NCBI RefSeq assembly: GCF_900112265.1
Contig: NZ_FOLO01000003.1
Span: forward strand, 1 to 64,000
Length of the DNA: 64,000 nt
Reading direction: 5' to 3'
From: Pseudoalteromonas denitrificans DSM 6059
GTDB taxonomy: Bacteria; Pseudomonadota; Gammaproteobacteria; Enterobacterales; Alteromonadaceae
The notes beneath the pieces were generated by a model. It was given only the letters and a program-made list of their open reading frames with translations. It was not told the origin of the DNA and did not search any database. Below are positions 17,682 through 25,263 of this stretch, piece by piece (position 1 is the first letter of the stretch; every line of letters begins with the position of its first letter). Both the position numbers and the translations under genes were made by a program.

Positions 17682-18263
17682 ATGAAAAAACTTACGATAG
17701 CTAGCATGCTACTTGCATCTGTTGGCGCAACTGTTATTGCAACTCCTGCTTTTGCTGCTGATACAACACCAGCTCAAACTGCTGTAGATAATGCTCTAGC
17801 ACAAGGACTTACGCTTGAACAAGCTGTTGAAAAAGCAATTCAAGATAACCCTGAATTAGCACAAGGCATTGTTGCTGCAGCTATTTCAATTGCAGGTGCA
17901 GGTTCAGCAGCAGCTGAAAGTGTACTTGCAACTGCAATTTCTGCTGTTGGACCAGCCTCAGATGCGGTGCAAGGCGTATTGAACGCTGCTGCTAATGCAG
18001 GTATTGCTGCAGACACGGTAACGGCTGTTGCAGTTGCAAGCAATGTTGACCCTGTTATTGCTTCACAGCCAACTGCAGCTGGCAATAATAGCAACAATGC
18101 AAATAACAATAATGCAAATAACAACGCAAACGATAATGGCCAACAAGCCAATAACAATAATGCCAATAATAATGCTGGAGCAGGAAATAACAATTCTGGT
18201 GGCAATAGCAGCGGTTCTGGCGGCGGAGGCGGAGGTACTGGTATTTCTGAAGTTACGCCTTAA
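17682..18263 (+). CDS. Small secreted low-complexity protein, Ala-rich then Asn/Gly-rich; function unknown
   Basis: 193 residues after an AAGGA ribosome site, 22 bases behind lapD. A signal peptide ends at ATPAFA (cleavage after about residue 25). Residues 28-125 are Ala-rich and helix-forming, with spaced repeats such as QAVEKAIQDNPELAQGIV and SVLATAISAVGPASDAV. Residues 132-175 are a run of Asn with Ala and Gly. The tail is Gly-rich (SGSGGGGGGTG) and ends ISEVTP. There are no cysteines and no second membrane helix. I do not recognise the family. Sitting between lapD and an O-antigen-ligase-family gene, it could be a surface or matrix component or a glycosylated carrier; this is inference. 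Confidence 0.75.
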   Translation: MKKLTIASMLLASVGATVIATPAFAADTTPAQTAVDNALAQGLTLEQAVEKAIQDNPELAQGIVAAAISIAGAGSAAAESVLATAISAVGPASDAVQGVLNAAANAGIAADTVTAVAVASNVDPVIASQPTAAGNNSNNANNNNANNNANDNGQQANNNNANNNAGAGNNNSGGNSSGSGGGGGGTGISEVTP

Positions 18264-18277
18264 TATTATTTAAATAC

Positions 18278-18305
18278 TAAAGTAATATTTAAAAGTATTA
18301 CTTTA
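18278..18305. repeat. Intergenic inverted repeat behind the low-complexity protein
   Basis: Ten-base arms, taaagtaata at 18278-18287 and tattacttta at 18296-18305, enclose eight bases. It lies between the stop codon and the intrinsic terminator and could protect the 3' end of the message or be a minor terminator. Confidence 0.55.
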
Positions 18306-18310
18306 AAATA

Positions 18311-18334
18311 AAAACCCCTACATGGGGTTTTTTT
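18311..18334 (+). terminator. Intrinsic terminator after the low-complexity secreted protein
   Basis: The stem aaaacccc / ggggtttt has the loop tacat and is followed by a run of T. It lies 48 bases after the stop and separates the lapGD unit from the ligase-family gene. The A/T symmetry means it could also act on the other strand. Confidence 0.8.
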
Positions 18335-18365
18335 ATATCTTAATTTTTTGTAAATGGAATAAAAT

Positions 18366-19694
18366 TTGAAAGCATTTATTTTTGCTGCCTTGTGTTTTTT
18401 ATTATTTTGGTTACCTATTCCTTTGGGTAGCTATAGACCTTGGGCAATATTTTTATTTAGTTTTGCCATTAGTACTCTCTTTTTATTTCACTTATTTTTA
18501 GTATTTAAAAATAAGAAACCTTTATTTCCCCCGAGCTATAGCACTTGGCTGTTAGTGCCATTAATAGCTGTAATTTCAATATTAATCGTTCAATTGATAC
18601 CAAGTATAGGAAAGTTAAACGCTTTTGGTTTGATCTCAAGTATTTCTATCGATCCTATGCAAACGAAAATAACTTTAATGAAAACAATTACGATGTTTTT
18701 ATTAAGCTGGCTTATTTTTAGTTACTGCAATAATTCAAAAAATTTAAAAATAATGTGTTATGCAATCGTAGCAGGAGGATTATTTCAAGCAATTTATGCA
18801 ACCTATTTAAACTTGAATCCAGACACCATAAGCCCTATTTTTAACTACCGCTTTACACAACGTGCTATAGGCTCTTTTACTTATTCAAACTTTTTAGCAA
18901 ATTATTTAGCAATGTGTTTATCTATTGGTATTGGGGTTTTAATCAGTCAACTCTCGTTAACAGGTTCAGGTAAAAATATAAGAGAGAAAACAAAAGGGTT
19001 ATTGACCGTTATTTTAAGTTCTAAAATGTTATTACGAGCCTCACTAATTCTCATGATAATTGCGCTTATACTGACACGTTCACGTATGGGGAATTCAGCT
19101 TTTTTTATGTCTTTTGCTGCTGTAAGTATTTTTGCGTTCTTTTTTTATAATCGTAAACCTAAAAATTTACGATTATTAATAATCAGCTTTTTTATTATGG
19201 ATTTAATAATTGTAGGTGCTTTATTTGGTGTTGATAAAGTAAGAGATAGACTCGTTGAAACAAGCTTAAAATCAGAGACTCGTGATGAAGTTGTTCGAGA
19301 TTCCGTTCCTATTATTAAAGCGCATTTATTGCTTGGCACAGGAGGAGGCACTTTTTATTCTGCGTTTCCTCAATATCAACCAGAACCTTATTCCGGTTAC
19401 TATGATAATGCTCATAACGATTATATACAGTTTGCTGTAGAGTTTGGTGTTCCCACTACATTGTTATTAGGGGCTCTAGTGTTAGGAGCATTGCTTACAT
19501 CATTAAGAACTATGGTAAAACGTAAAACACCACTTTACCAAGGGGTCTCTTTTGGTGCTGCGGTTGCTATTTTACATATGTTATTACATTCAACAGTTGA
19601 TTATTCTCTACAGGCTGGGGCAAATAGTTTTACTTTTATCGTCATCTTATGTTTTGTCTTTATAAGTGCCAAATTACCACGAGAGAAATCTTAG
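18366..19694 (+). CDS. O-antigen ligase / Wzy_C family membrane protein
   Basis: 442 residues from a TTG start with a weak GGA site in front. About eleven to twelve hydrophobic helices and the Wzy_C-domain signature in the C-terminal part: LTRSRMGNSAFF, HLLLGTGGGTFYSAFPQYQP and DNAHNDYIQFAVEFG, where the HNDY histidine and nearby arginines are the conserved periplasmic-loop residues. Such proteins transfer lipid-linked glycans to lipid A, to polysaccharide or to protein. It is separate from the Wzy-like gene of the polysaccharide locus and sits directly behind a small secreted low-complexity protein, so a protein-glycosylating role is possible. It may instead be a ligase for the nearby polysaccharide. 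Confidence 0.85.
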   Translation: MKAFIFAALCFLLFWLPIPLGSYRPWAIFLFSFAISTLFLFHLFLVFKNKKPLFPPSYSTWLLVPLIAVISILIVQLIPSIGKLNAFGLISSISIDPMQTKITLMKTITMFLLSWLIFSYCNNSKNLKIMCYAIVAGGLFQAIYATYLNLNPDTISPIFNYRFTQRAIGSFTYSNFLANYLAMCLSIGIGVLISQLSLTGSGKNIREKTKGLLTVILSSKMLLRASLILMIIALILTRSRMGNSAFFMSFAAVSIFAFFFYNRKPKNLRLLIISFFIMDLIIVGALFGVDKVRDRLVETSLKSETRDEVVRDSVPIIKAHLLLGTGGGTFYSAFPQYQPEPYSGYYDNAHNDYIQFAVEFGVPTTLLLGALVLGALLTSLRTMVKRKTPLYQGVSFGAAVAILHMLLHSTVDYSLQAGANSFTFIVILCFVFISAKLPREKS

Positions 19695-19844
19695 AGAACG
19701 TATCAGCTATGGTGACTCCTACAGCACTCATTATATTTAATTTGTGGGAGTCGATTTAACTGAGAATAATTATTTAAATAAATTATTCTGTCTTTCTCGG
19801 TTAAAACTTATGCTACAAACTATATTTAAATAGCCCTTTATTTT

Positions 19845-20696
19845 TTGAGTCAAATTTTGATTAGAAAGATTTTTTTTTACGGCTTTTTATTACATTCAAC
19901 TTTTGCAGCTGCAAATGAAATCAATTGGATTGTTTATGACTTTCCTCCTTATTACATCATAAATGAATATGGTGAAGGTTTAGGGCGAGATGAGGGGATC
20001 ATACATTTATTGCAAAAAAAGTTACCACATCATAAGTTTAATTACATAAACTTTCCCGGAAGTCGTGTTATTCATGAATTATCAGATCCAAAGCAAAACT
20101 ACTGCACCTTGTCACTTTATAAAACACCACAACGAAGTAAAAATATGTTATTTACGACAACTTCATCAACCATAGGTTTACCTTTATCTATTGCTATGCG
20201 ATTAACTGATATTAAAACACTCAATATCAAAATAGATAAACCAGTTTCTTTTTCTAAATTATTAAATAAATATAAATTGATAATCGGATTGGCTCCTAAT
20301 CGTTCTTACGGCAATAAAATTGATAGCATCATTAAAAAAACGGATCCTCAACAAGTTATATATAGGCCTGGTATGAATGTATTAGCGGGATTAACACACA
20401 TGTTAGTACGAAATAGAATTGATATTGTTTTAGGCTATCCTGATGAACATGAATATATTGCGAATAAATTAGGAATAAAGGGAAAAGTAATTTCACTACA
20501 GCTTGAAGAGTCTCCTAGCTATAGTGAGGGCTACATTGGATGCAGCTTAAATCAACAAGGGCAATTAAATATTAATTTGCTAGAGTTGGCATTACAAAAA
20601 ATCCATAAACAAAATAATTATTACCAATTATTGATACGCTGGTTGCCTAAGCATTTTCACCAAAAATTAAAAAATATATTAGAGTCTGATACTTAA
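19845..20696 (+). CDS. Periplasmic solute-binding-like protein (family 3 / TIGR02285 type)
   Basis: 283 residues. No ATG exists near the front of the frame; the TTG at 19845 gives a signal-peptide-like start (RKIFFYGFLLHSTFAAA, cleaved near residue 23). INWIVYDFPPYYIINEYGEG and the following GRDEGI resemble the opening of periplasmic amino-acid-binding proteins, particularly the stand-alone family seen in Pseudomonas, Shewanella and Vibrio that is not tied to an ABC transporter. RNRIDIVLGYPDEHEYIAN is the second-lobe hinge region. No permease or ATPase gene is adjacent, so a sensory or signalling role is as likely as uptake. The ligand is unknown. Confidence 0.7.
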   Translation: MSQILIRKIFFYGFLLHSTFAAANEINWIVYDFPPYYIINEYGEGLGRDEGIIHLLQKKLPHHKFNYINFPGSRVIHELSDPKQNYCTLSLYKTPQRSKNMLFTTTSSTIGLPLSIAMRLTDIKTLNIKIDKPVSFSKLLNKYKLIIGLAPNRSYGNKIDSIIKKTDPQQVIYRPGMNVLAGLTHMLVRNRIDIVLGYPDEHEYIANKLGIKGKVISLQLEESPSYSEGYIGCSLNQQGQLNINLLELALQKIHKQNNYYQLLIRWLPKHFHQKLKNILESDT

Positions 20697-20841
20697 ATTA
20701 TTAAATAAACTATGCGCTAAATCATGCCTTTGTTTTTTGTTACTTTTAGAAACAAATAAGATGCATAATTTCATCTCTTTTTTTTGCACTTCTAAACATT
20801 TTCATGTTTTATATCTGTGATTAAATAATTGGAATACACAA

Positions 20842-22989
20842 ATGAAAAAAATGCTAACACCAATCGCATTTGCGATTGCCCTGGCCGGATGCCAAACAAC
20901 AACAGAAAATAATAATACAGATATAAGTGTAGCTGCTGAAAAAGCTATGCAAAACAACCCTTTTTTTCACGAATACGATACGCCATTTGGCATTGCTCCA
21001 TTTGAAAAAATAAAAAATGCGCATTATCTTCCTGCTTTTGACAAAGGCATTAAAGAAAATAAAGCCGAAATATTAGCAATTGCCAATTCACCGATTAAAC
21101 CGACTTTTGAAAATACCATAGAAGCGATGGAAAAAAGCGGTGTTTTATTAAATAAAGTAAGCAATGTTTTTTATGGCTTAACAGGCTCAATGTCGAGTGA
21201 TGAAATTCGTGAAATTTCCAAAATACTTTCACCTAAACTATCAGCGTTAACGGATGATATTCTTTTAAATGAGAAATTATTTAAACGTGTAAAAGCGGTT
21301 TACGATCATAAAGAGGCTCTCACTTTAAGAGTTGATCAAAAAACATTATTAGAAATTACCTATAAAAACTTTGTACGTGGTGGTGCTAATTTAACTGAAA
21401 AAAGTAAAAATGAGTTAAGAGAACTAAACCAAAAAATTAGCAAACTGTCACTTAAATTTGGTGAAAACTTATTAGCTGAAACAAATAACTTTGAACTAGT
21501 GATAGATAAAAAATCTGACTTAGCGGGTTTACCTGATGATATTATTGCAGCCGCAGCACAAACAGCTAAAGAGCGAGGCCATGATGGGAAATGGGTATTC
21601 ACTACACACCGCCCAAGTAAAAACCCATTTTTAACGTATGCTAAAAACCGTGATTTACGTAAAGCCGTTTATAATGGTTATACACATAGAGGTGATAATA
21701 ATAATGAATTTGATAATAAGAAATTCGCCTCAGAAATCGCCTCTTTACGTTTTCAACGTGCACAAGTTTTAGGCTACAAAACCCATGCTGATTATGTATT
21801 AGAAAACGCTACAGCAAAAACACCACAAAATGTATTTAAACTATTAGATCAAGTTTGGCCTGCTGCACTTGCAAAAGCAAAAGTTGAAGCTGCTGATATG
21901 CAAAAAATGATTGATGCTGAAGGTGGTAATTTTAAATTAGCGGCTTGGGATTGGTGGTATTACGCTGAAAAAATCAGAAAAGATCGTTATGACTTAGATG
22001 CTGCTGAAGCTAAACCTTATTTTTCATTAGAAGGTACATTACAAGGTATTTTTTATACTGCTGAAAAACTTTGGGGCGTAACCTTTGTTGAACGTTTCGA
22101 TATTCCTAAATATCATGAAGATGTACGTACTTTTGAAGTATTTGATAAAGATGGCTCTTCAGTAGGCTTATATTTAACAGATCACTACGTGCGTGAAAGT
22201 AAACGTGGTGGTGCCTGGATGAGTTCTTTCCGCAAGCAATATCGTATGTTTGGTGAAGATGTTCAACCTATTATTTATAACGTATTAAATTATCCTCGCC
22301 CAGTGGGAGATACACCTACTTTATTGACTTTTGATCAGGCATCTACTTTATTCCATGAGTTTGGACATGCTATTCAGGGGTTATTATCGGATGGTTACTA
22401 CCGTTCACAAACTGGTACTGCATTACCGCGTGATTACGTAGAGTATCCATCTCAAGTTATGGAAAATTGGATGATGGAACCTGAAGTGTTAGCTAAATTC
22501 GCTAAACACTATAAAACAGGTGAAGTGATCCCTATGTCTCTGATCAATAAAATTCAGGCCGCAGGTCAATTTAACCAAGGTTTTGCTACAACTGAGTACT
22601 TAGCTGCTGCACTACTAGATATGAACTGGCATTCTCTTGAAACAGATAAACTTCAAGATGCTGATAAATTTGAAAAGTCATACCTTGATAAAATTGGTTT
22701 GATCAAAGAAATTGCCCCTAGATATCGTTCTACTTACTTCTCGCATATATTCTCAGGCGGTTACTCATCAGGTTATTATGGCTACATCTGGTCAAATATT
22801 TATGATGCAGATACTTGGGAAGTATTTAAAGAAAAAGGCATATTTGATCAAGCAACTGCACAAGGCTATCGTAAACATGTATTAGAACCAGGTGGTACAG
22901 AAGACCCTGCTCTCATGTATAAACGTTTTAGAGGACAAGACCCTAAAATTGAACCGCTTCTTAAGCGCCGTGGTTTATTAAATAAATAG
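20842..22989 (+). CDS. M3-family zinc metallopeptidase lipoprotein (Dcp-like)
   Basis: 715 residues of the M3 oligopeptidase / peptidyl-dipeptidase family. The zinc motif is HEFGH at residues 505-509, with the third ligand downstream in the EYPSQVMENW segment. Later family motifs AAALLDMNWH and FSHIFSGGYSSGYYGYIWS are intact, and the length is right for a full enzyme. Unlike cytosolic E. coli Dcp it has a lipoprotein signal with LAGC at residues 14-17, so it works in the envelope, trimming dipeptides or short peptides. It is monocistronic with its own terminator. Dcp and OpdA cannot be separated with certainty by eye; Dcp is favoured. Confidence 0.9.
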   Translation: MKKMLTPIAFAIALAGCQTTTENNNTDISVAAEKAMQNNPFFHEYDTPFGIAPFEKIKNAHYLPAFDKGIKENKAEILAIANSPIKPTFENTIEAMEKSGVLLNKVSNVFYGLTGSMSSDEIREISKILSPKLSALTDDILLNEKLFKRVKAVYDHKEALTLRVDQKTLLEITYKNFVRGGANLTEKSKNELRELNQKISKLSLKFGENLLAETNNFELVIDKKSDLAGLPDDIIAAAAQTAKERGHDGKWVFTTHRPSKNPFLTYAKNRDLRKAVYNGYTHRGDNNNEFDNKKFASEIASLRFQRAQVLGYKTHADYVLENATAKTPQNVFKLLDQVWPAALAKAKVEAADMQKMIDAEGGNFKLAAWDWWYYAEKIRKDRYDLDAAEAKPYFSLEGTLQGIFYTAEKLWGVTFVERFDIPKYHEDVRTFEVFDKDGSSVGLYLTDHYVRESKRGGAWMSSFRKQYRMFGEDVQPIIYNVLNYPRPVGDTPTLLTFDQASTLFHEFGHAIQGLLSDGYYRSQTGTALPRDYVEYPSQVMENWMMEPEVLAKFAKHYKTGEVIPMSLINKIQAAGQFNQGFATTEYLAAALLDMNWHSLETDKLQDADKFEKSYLDKIGLIKEIAPRYRSTYFSHIFSGGYSSGYYGYIWSNIYDADTWEVFKEKGIFDQATAQGYRKHVLEPGGTEDPALMYKRFRGQDPKIEPLLKRRGLLNK

Positions 22990-23008
22990 CTATATTTAAA
23001 ATATTTCT

Positions 23009-23048
23009 AAGCCCTCTAATTTATCTAGATTAGAGGGCTTTTTATTTT
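23009..23048 (+). terminator. Intrinsic terminator after the M3 peptidase gene
   Basis: Arms aagccctctaat and attagagggctt, twelve perfect pairs, close an eight-base loop, then tttatttt. It lies about 20 bases after the stop. Confidence 0.9.
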
Positions 23049-23097
23049 GAGTTATGGGATATAATATTGATATCAGTGTAATCCAACAGAATTTAAT

Positions 23098-23610
23098 ATG
23101 ACCGAAGATCAATTTTGGACCTTAGTACAAGCACCCAACTTTCACGAAAGTTCTGATGAAATATCTGAACATTTGAAATTAAAGCTAAACGATTTGAACG
23201 ATGACGAACTTGCCTGCTTTGACAAATATTTCAATCTGAAAATGCGTGAAACCTATACTTGGGATCTATGGGCTGCAGCTTTTATTATTAGTGGTTGTAA
23301 CTCCGAATATGCTTTTTCAGAATTTCGTTCTTGGTTGATCTCTCGGGGTAAGGCCATTTTCAATAAAACAATAGAGAACCCTGATAACCTAGCAGGATAC
23401 GACGTAATACCTTTTAAGGATGAACAACCCTACCCCTTTTTAGATGAATATGATTTGTTAGCTGGCCAAATTTATGAAGATAGAACCGAGGAAGAGCTAC
23501 CATTTATACCATCTGGTATCGATGAACCTTCAGGTAAACGTTTTAAGAACAAGGCTAAAATGTTAAAAGAAAAATATCCTGCTTTATTCGAATTATTTTG
23601 GAAAAAATAA
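23098..23610 (+). CDS. DUF4240 domain protein
   Basis: 170 residues. The start MTEDQFWTLVQ and the internal TWDLWAAAFIISGCNSEYAF, FRSWLISRGKAIF and YDLLAGQIYED segments match the DUF4240 family, short soluble acidic proteins of unknown function often found near toxin-immunity or other stand-alone genes. There is no signal peptide, membrane helix or cysteine cluster. No obvious ribosome site precedes the ATG. It stands alone between two terminated units and is read toward moeA, about 90 bases away. Confidence 0.75.
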   Translation: MTEDQFWTLVQAPNFHESSDEISEHLKLKLNDLNDDELACFDKYFNLKMRETYTWDLWAAAFIISGCNSEYAFSEFRSWLISRGKAIFNKTIENPDNLAGYDVIPFKDEQPYPFLDEYDLLAGQIYEDRTEEELPFIPSGIDEPSGKRFKNKAKMLKEKYPALFELFWKK

Positions 23611-23703
23611 CGTTTGAATTAATAGCGCTTGATTAAAATCATATTCTACTTTTATTTTTAGCGATAAAATTTCATTAACTTAATACCCCAGAAGGTCTAA
23701 AAC

Positions 23704-24939
23704 ATGTCGTGTGATTGTGATAGCCAACAAGGCTACATGCTACCCTTTGATGACGCATTAAAACGTTTATTATGTAGTGCAAAAAAAGTAAGTCACGAAA
23801 CAATTTTAATTAACCAAGCTTTTGGTCGAGTTTTAGCGCAAGATATTACATCTCCAGTTAATGTACCTCCCCATAATAACTCTGCGATGGATGGTTATGC
23901 CCTTAAAAGTGAAGATCTTACAAATAGTGATACGTTAGAGCAAGTTGGTTATTCTTTTGCGGGCCAACCTTTTAATGGCGAATTAAGTTCAGGCCAATGT
24001 ATCCGCATCATGACAGGAGCTGTGATCCCAAAAGGTGCAAATTGTGTGATTATGCAAGAAAATACACAAGCAACCGAAAAACAAATTACTTTTATTAAGC
24101 CTGCGGCCAGTGGTGCTAATATTAGAAATATTGGTGAAGATATAAAATGTGATGCTTTGGTATTGCAAACTGGCCATAAACTTGTTGCTGCTGATATTGG
24201 TTTATTAGCTTCTCTGGGTATAGATAAAATTTCAGTTTATAAAAAAGTGAAAGTCGCTGTGCTATCAACTGGAGATGAATTAGTAGAGCCTGGTGGTAGC
24301 TTAAAACCTGGACAGATATTTGAGTCTAATCGTCACACTGTAACTGCCATGTTACGACAATTACCTGTAGATATTATCGATTTAGGCATCGTTAGTGATG
24401 ACCTACAAATTCTAAAAGATACATTCAAGCATGCGAATGAAATAGCGGACGTAGTTGTATCATCTGGCGGCGTGTCAGTTGGTGAGGCCGATTATGTAAA
24501 AGAAATTTTAACGCAGATGGGCGAAATTAACTTTTGGAAAATCGCCATTAAACCAGGTAAGCCTTTTGCCTGTGGTAAATTACCAAATAGCTATTTTATT
24601 GGTTTACCTGGTAACCCAGTTTCAGCAACCGTGACATTTGATCAACTCGCTATTCCATTTATTAAAACTTTGTCTGGTGAGCAAATTACACCTCGGATCC
24701 AACTTAATGCAGTCGCACTTGACGATTTTAAAAAGCGACCAGGCAGATTAGAATTTCAACGGGGCATTGCCAGCCAAAATAATAAAGGTGAATGGCAAGT
24801 AAATTCAACGGGTAAACAAGGTTCGGGTATTCTATCATCACTTAGCCGCGCAAACTGTTATGTTATTTTACCTCAAGCATCAACTGGCGTACTAGCAGAC
24901 GAAAAAGTCATAATTGAACTTTTTAATCAAATAGCATAA
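23704..24939 (+). CDS. moeA: Molybdopterin molybdotransferase
   Basis: 411 residues, normal for MoeA. Visible motifs are PPHNNSAMDGYALKSEDL, IRIMTGAVIPKGANCVIMQE, VLSTGDELVEPG, SSGGVSVGEADY, KIAIKPGKPFACG and YFIGLPGNPVSATVTFDQL. MoeA inserts molybdate into adenylated molybdopterin to finish the cofactor in the cytosol. An AAGGTCT ribosome site precedes the ATG. moeB and other moa/mob genes are not adjacent. The cofactor it makes would serve the molybdenum hydroxylase encoded at 31847-34560. Confidence 0.95.
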   Translation: MSCDCDSQQGYMLPFDDALKRLLCSAKKVSHETILINQAFGRVLAQDITSPVNVPPHNNSAMDGYALKSEDLTNSDTLEQVGYSFAGQPFNGELSSGQCIRIMTGAVIPKGANCVIMQENTQATEKQITFIKPAASGANIRNIGEDIKCDALVLQTGHKLVAADIGLLASLGIDKISVYKKVKVAVLSTGDELVEPGGSLKPGQIFESNRHTVTAMLRQLPVDIIDLGIVSDDLQILKDTFKHANEIADVVVSSGGVSVGEADYVKEILTQMGEINFWKIAIKPGKPFACGKLPNSYFIGLPGNPVSATVTFDQLAIPFIKTLSGEQITPRIQLNAVALDDFKKRPGRLEFQRGIASQNNKGEWQVNSTGKQGSGILSSLSRANCYVILPQASTGVLADEKVIIELFNQIA

Positions 24940-24951
24940 TTAGTATATTTA

Positions 24952-24981
24952 AATAGAGAAACACCTGTTTCTCTATTTTTA
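24952..24981 (+). terminator. Intrinsic terminator after moeA
   Basis: Arms aatagagaaac and gtttctctatt enclose the loop acct and are followed by T runs. It lies 13 bases after the moeA stop. Confidence 0.85.
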
Positions 24982-25263
24982 TTATATATTTTGAAACTTA
25001 TTACACAGTATGTAATATGCTAAAAGTTTAAAATTTGCTAACCCATCAATTCTAAAAACAGTTCAATAACTAAATGCAAATTTGCATCATCTCCTTTTCA
25101 TCACAAAGCTGTAGCAGATAATTATTTTTAATACCGGCCCAAAATAAATTGCATACAATATAAGTTATTCGATCTAATCTAGGGACGGTTTCAAATTGTA
25201 TATTGTTCATACATAAAAAACTAATAATTATAATATTAAACGGATACATTAAACGGGATTAAG
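24982..25263. promoter_or_regulatory. Upstream region of the TonB-dependent receptor gene
   Basis: About 280 AT-rich bases without coding potential. The imperfect palindrome tattacacagtatgtaata at about 24997-25016 (arms attaca and tgtaat) is the only operator-like structure I see. No Fur box is evident. The receptor promoter presumably lies in the right half. Confidence 0.35.

Noticed and set aside
17840-18205. Minus-strand frame of 121 codons opposite the low-complexity secreted protein
   Set aside because: It is a Leu/Ala-rich mirror of the Ala/Asn-rich codons on the plus strand; the plus-strand frame has a signal peptide and ribosome site.
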